Assembly (NCBI RefSeq): GCF_049331405.1
Contig: NZ_CP186275.1
Location: 1-64,000 of the forward strand
Length of the DNA stretch: 64,000 nucleotides
Source: PoT sp049331405
Lineage (GTDB): Bacteria > Planctomycetota > Planctomycetia > Isosphaerales > Isosphaeraceae
Direction of reading: 5' to 3'
Shown in pieces: positions 61,504 to 64,000 of this stretch (position 1 is its first letter; every line of letters starts with the position of its first letter). The notes under the pieces are model-generated. The model saw only the letters and a program-made list of their open reading frames with translations, searched no databases and was not told the origin of the DNA. Both the position numbers and the translations under genes were made by a program.

Positions 61504-62354
61504 CAGGCAACCCTCCTCGACTCGTCGTCGCCGCCGGATCCTTCGACGGCCCGCGGCGCGACCCTGGCGTCGAGCCTGGAGAGCAGCTCGTCGGCGAGGG
61601 CCTCGATCGCCTTGGCGGCGGCGGAGCGGGGCTTGTACTCCACGACCGGCTTGCGGAGCATCACCGCTTCCTTGAAGTCCTTGGCGAGCGGGACGTTGGT
61701 CTCGAAGACGGCGTCGCCGTAGATCGCCCGGAGGTCCTCGGCGTAGCCGGTGTGGACGGCCAGGGACTTGTTGAACATCGTCAGGAGGAAGCCGAGGACC
61801 TTGAGCCTCGGGTTCGCCCCGGCGCGGACGTGGTCGATCGACCCCTGGATGGCGGCGACGCCTTGCGCCCCGTAGTCCTCGGCCTGGAGGGGGACGACGA
61901 TCCCGTGGGCGGCGACCATGGCCGACCAGGCACAGAGGTAGATATGAGGGGGGCAGTCGATGAGGGCGAGGTCGAAGCCGTCGGCGACCTCGGCGAGCGC
62001 GTCGCGGAGGATGTACTGGGAGTCGCCGGTGGTCCAGGGCTCGAGCTCGTTGAACTTGTCCATGCGGCCGGAGCCGGCGACGAGCGAGACGCCGGGGATG
62101 TTGACGGGCCGGACGAGGCCCTCCATCTCGACCTCGCACGACTCGTCGAAGAGGCCGGCGATGGTCTCCCTCGGCTTAAGCATGCGGGCGACCTCGGGGC
62201 CGAGCAAGCCCTGGGTCAGGGAGGCCTGCGGGTCGGCGTCCACGAGCAGGATGCGCAGGCCTTTGCGGGCGAGCGTGCCCGAGAGGTGGTGACAGGTCGA
62301 GGTCTTGCCGACCCCTCCCTTCTTGTTCAGGAATGCAATCGTTCGCACGTTCAT
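61503..62354 (-). CDS. parA: Partition ATPase ParA
   Basis: 283 aa from ATG 62354 (MNVRTIAF); ATG 62387 is an alternative. The deviant Walker A motif KKGGVGKTS is at residues 11-19, the signature DADPQASLTQ follows, and switch motif LALIDCPP is visible. It is a ParA-type ATPase without an N-terminal DNA-binding extension (type Ib-like size). It is translationally coupled with parB. Together with RepA and the iterons it makes a complete replication and partition set. Confidence 0.93.
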   Translation of the reverse strand: MNVRTIAFLNKKGGVGKTSTCHHLSGTLARKGLRILLVDADPQASLTQGLLGPEVARMLKPRETIAGLFDESCEVEMEGLVRPVNIPGVSLVAGSGRMDKFNELEPWTTGDSQYILRDALAEVADGFDLALIDCPPHIYLCAWSAMVAAHGIVVPLQAEDYGAQGVAAIQGSIDHVRAGANPRLKVLGFLLTMFNKSLAVHTGYAEDLRAIYGDAVFETNVPLAKDFKEAVMLRKPVVEYKPRSAAAKAIEALADELLSRLDARVAPRAVEGSGGDDESRRVA

Positions 62355-62387
62355 GCCCTCGAAGTGTTGGGCCTCGCTTGCGCCCAT

Positions 62388-62782
62388 CGTGCCGCCAGCC
62401 CTCGGTCGGTGGGGGCCGGGTCGTGCGGCGGTTTCTCGCGGAGGATCGATGGGATCCGCGTCGATCCCCGCCGACTCCGAGTCGACCCCGCCCTGCCCTT
62501 CCCCGTATTCCGATCCGCCATGACCTGCGCCATCCTGGCCGGGGGCCGGCTCGGCCTCCCCTGCCCTCGGCTCGTCCCTTCCCTCTCGGCGTCCCCTTCG
62601 TGGGTTCCTGGAACTTCGCGTGGTCGATCGCCTTTGGTGCTGGCGATCGGTGCGTGTCCATCCCGGGGGTGTGCGAGGGTCGCGGCTCGACGAGGCATCC
62701 TACGTATCGCCTATCGGCCCATTACGCCGCGTAACATGAGCGCATCGGCACGTCAGCTTATGGGCTCTTGGGTGTGATGCCG
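62388..62782. other. Upstream region of parA, with palindrome
   Basis: This is non-coding by codon use; open frames here are shadows. It holds the palindrome TTACGC-C-GCGTAA (62722-62734), which may be a ParB or ParA binding site. A looser dyad (TTACG...CGTAA) lies near 60540-60567 on the far side of the parAB operon. Confidence 0.4.
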
Positions 62783-63130
62783 TCAGTCCCGGTGCAACTC
62801 TCCAGGTGCCCCCCGGCGGCGCCAGGGTTCGAACCCCCCTTTCTGGTCGAAGCCGATCCGTCGGGGGGAGTGGAGGCCCAAGAGGAGGGTCGTGGATTGG
62901 TCATCTAACTTATGGAAGGCGCAGGCGCGTATGTCGGATCGGCTGAGGCTTCGTCTTGAGGAAAAAGCCTTGATGGATTCTTGCTTTGCGAGGGCCTCGG
63001 GATGAGCCTCAGTCTCCCCTGCTGAGCCTCTGTCTTTCGGGTACCACATCAGGACACGCGGAGTTGCTCCGCGACGAGTGGCCGGGTGACGTTCGCCTCG
63101 GCTTTGACATGCTCCCCGGTCTTCTTTCCG

Positions 63131-63487
63131 GGTGGCCGCGGTTGGAACAACCGGGGTCGCGCAGCGACGCGAGGTTTTGAGGGGTTTGCCTCGCCTCGCC
63201 CGGGGGCCATCTGCGAGCACCCCGGCCGATTCGCAGGCCACGAGAACGGCTGGAGCCGGGACGCAGACCTCGGCCGAGCTCTCTTCGTCTCCGGGTGGCC
63301 GCGGTTGGAACAACCGGGGTCGCGCAGCGACGCGAGGTTTTGAGGGGTTTGCCCGGGCGAGCCCAGACGCCTCCTTCGCTCGCCCCGGACGGGACGGGAC
63401 GGGGGCCGTTCGTGCATCATCCACCCGTGTCTTCGAATTTCCGGGTGCTGCGACTGGCACAATCCGGGTCGCGCAGCGACGCAGGGT
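63131..63487 (+). repeat. Three tandem REP-like sequences beside RAYT gene
   Basis: Copies 1 (63131-63190) and 2 (63294-63353) are identical over 60 bp: hairpin 1 CGGTTG-GAA-CAACCG, hairpin 2 GTCGC-GCA-GCGAC, then GCGAGGTTTTGAGGGGTTTG. Copy 3 (63443-63487) is degenerate in the first hairpin but keeps GTCGC-GCA-GCGAC. The DNA from 62783 to 63130 has no gene. Confidence 0.8.
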
Positions 63488-63550
63488 CCTTCCCCAATAC
63501 CCCGGCCGATCCATACTTCGGCATGGTTCGGTGCGGGAACGACGCGGCAT

Positions 63551-64000
63551 TCATCGCGAGGTGCCTTCAAGGCCGGGCACCCAGCTCAGCGGGACCCCGA
63601 CGGACCTCCCATCCTCATACCATCGGGCCGAACTCCAAGGCCAATCCGCAGGCCGATCCACCAACCCGGACCGGACCGGGTTCAGGTGCATGTAGGTCAG
63701 CTTCTCCTCGAGTTTGGCCCGGCCGTAGATCGCAAACGCGTAATATTTGGGCTGCCAGAACCTCGTCCCGAGCTCGAGTCCCTGGAAATAGCGGTGCTTA
63801 TGGTCGCGTTGATTCGACCTGATGTTGAGGCTCGATCGCCGCTTCCATTCGTGGACGAACTTGCTGAGTTGGCCGGGCTCAGGGAGCCAGACGATGGCGT
63901 GGACGTGCTCCGGCATCACCACGAACCCGACACAACGAACTGCCTGCCTCTCAAGCTGCTCATCCAGGACGCCGAGGACGATCCTCCTCGAGACTTCATG
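63551..64000 (-). CDS. REP-associated tyrosine transposase (RAYT, Y1/IS200-like), 5' end outside window
   Basis: The frame is open to the right edge, so the N-terminus is missing; 149 codons are seen. The HUH motif of Y1 transposases is HVH in MPEHVHAIVWLPEPG. The candidate catalytic Tyr is in FAIYGRAKLEEKLTYMHLNPVRSGLV, and WPWSSARWYE is the typical RAYT end. RAYT enzymes recognise REP hairpins and are thought to mobilise them. Three REP copies lie just downstream and others elsewhere in the window. Confidence 0.85.
   Translation of the reverse strand, partial: HEVSRRIVLGVLDEQLERQAVRCVGFVVMPEHVHAIVWLPEPGQLSKFVHEWKRRSSLNIRSNQRDHKHRYFQGLELGTRFWQPKYYAFAIYGRAKLEEKLTYMHLNPVRSGLVDRPADWPWSSARWYEDGRSVGVPLSWVPGLEGTSR

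Noticed and set aside
62783..63550. A 255-residue minus-strand frame and overlapping plus-strand frames
   Set aside because: They consist of reading through REP repeats (recurrent WPRLEQPGSRSD or GTTGVAQRRE strings), not real proteins.

Overview
The window is GC-rich DNA that looks planctomycetal, most likely from an Isosphaeraceae-type member. The evidence is three exported proteins with an LEPR-XLL-like N-terminal motif, two DUF1559 prepilin-like proteins, a PEP-CTERM protein, a tricorn-like S41 protease, two ECF sigma factors fused to membrane and sensory domains, and a TIGR03067-type lipoprotein-like gene. Several small genes are visibly decaying, which fits accessory DNA.

The window is probably part of a large plasmid or chromid. 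At 48881-49368 there are about ten direct repeats (iterons, core CCGGACATA) directly upstream of a RepA-type initiator gene (49518-51080), and a parA-parB pair lies at 60607-62354.

Layout. 1-7.2 kb: two divergent exported LEPR-XLL proteins, one a huge Asp-box/P-domain protein cut by the left edge, the other a sedolisin (S53) protease. 7.6-14.3 kb: small hypotheticals, a HINT-domain protein, an AHSA1-type protein, a 5'-truncated TlpA-like thioredoxin and a retropepsin-like pseudogene. 14.3-31.8 kb: ECF-carboxypeptidase-regulatory fusion, a HEAT-like protein, broken membrane protein, Pro/Gly/Cys-rich secreted protein, PEP-CTERM protein, tricorn protease, ECF-TPR fusion, a broken toxin-antitoxin pair, a frameshifted ADP-ribosylglycohydrolase and an SGNH hydrolase. 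31.8-37 kb: BlaI/BlaR1-like (M56) pair with a twin operator. 37-41.2 kb: ABC transporter divergent from an OmpR-type two-component system. 41.6-48.5 kb: IS3 insertion, DUF1559 pseudogene, TIGR03067-like protein, HEAT/TPR protein and an RTX-like LEPR-XLL protein. 48.8-53.5 kb: origin, repA, DUF1559, small membrane proteins. 54-60 kb: FAD monooxygenase with divergent AraC regulator, CPA2 antiporter, polysaccharide export protein. 60.5-64 kb: parB/parA, then REP-like repeats and a REP-associated tyrosine transposase (RAYT) cut by the right edge.

The most striking non-coding signal is a dispersed family of two-hairpin REP-like sequences. Two near-full 264-267 bp units (19212-19478 and 53656-53919) have inverted REP ends, stems vary with compensating base changes, and three tandem copies lie next to the RAYT gene. 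A second theme is genes interrupted by one or two in-frame stop codons (mostly TAG) or single-base frameshifts although both flanks still read as the same protein.
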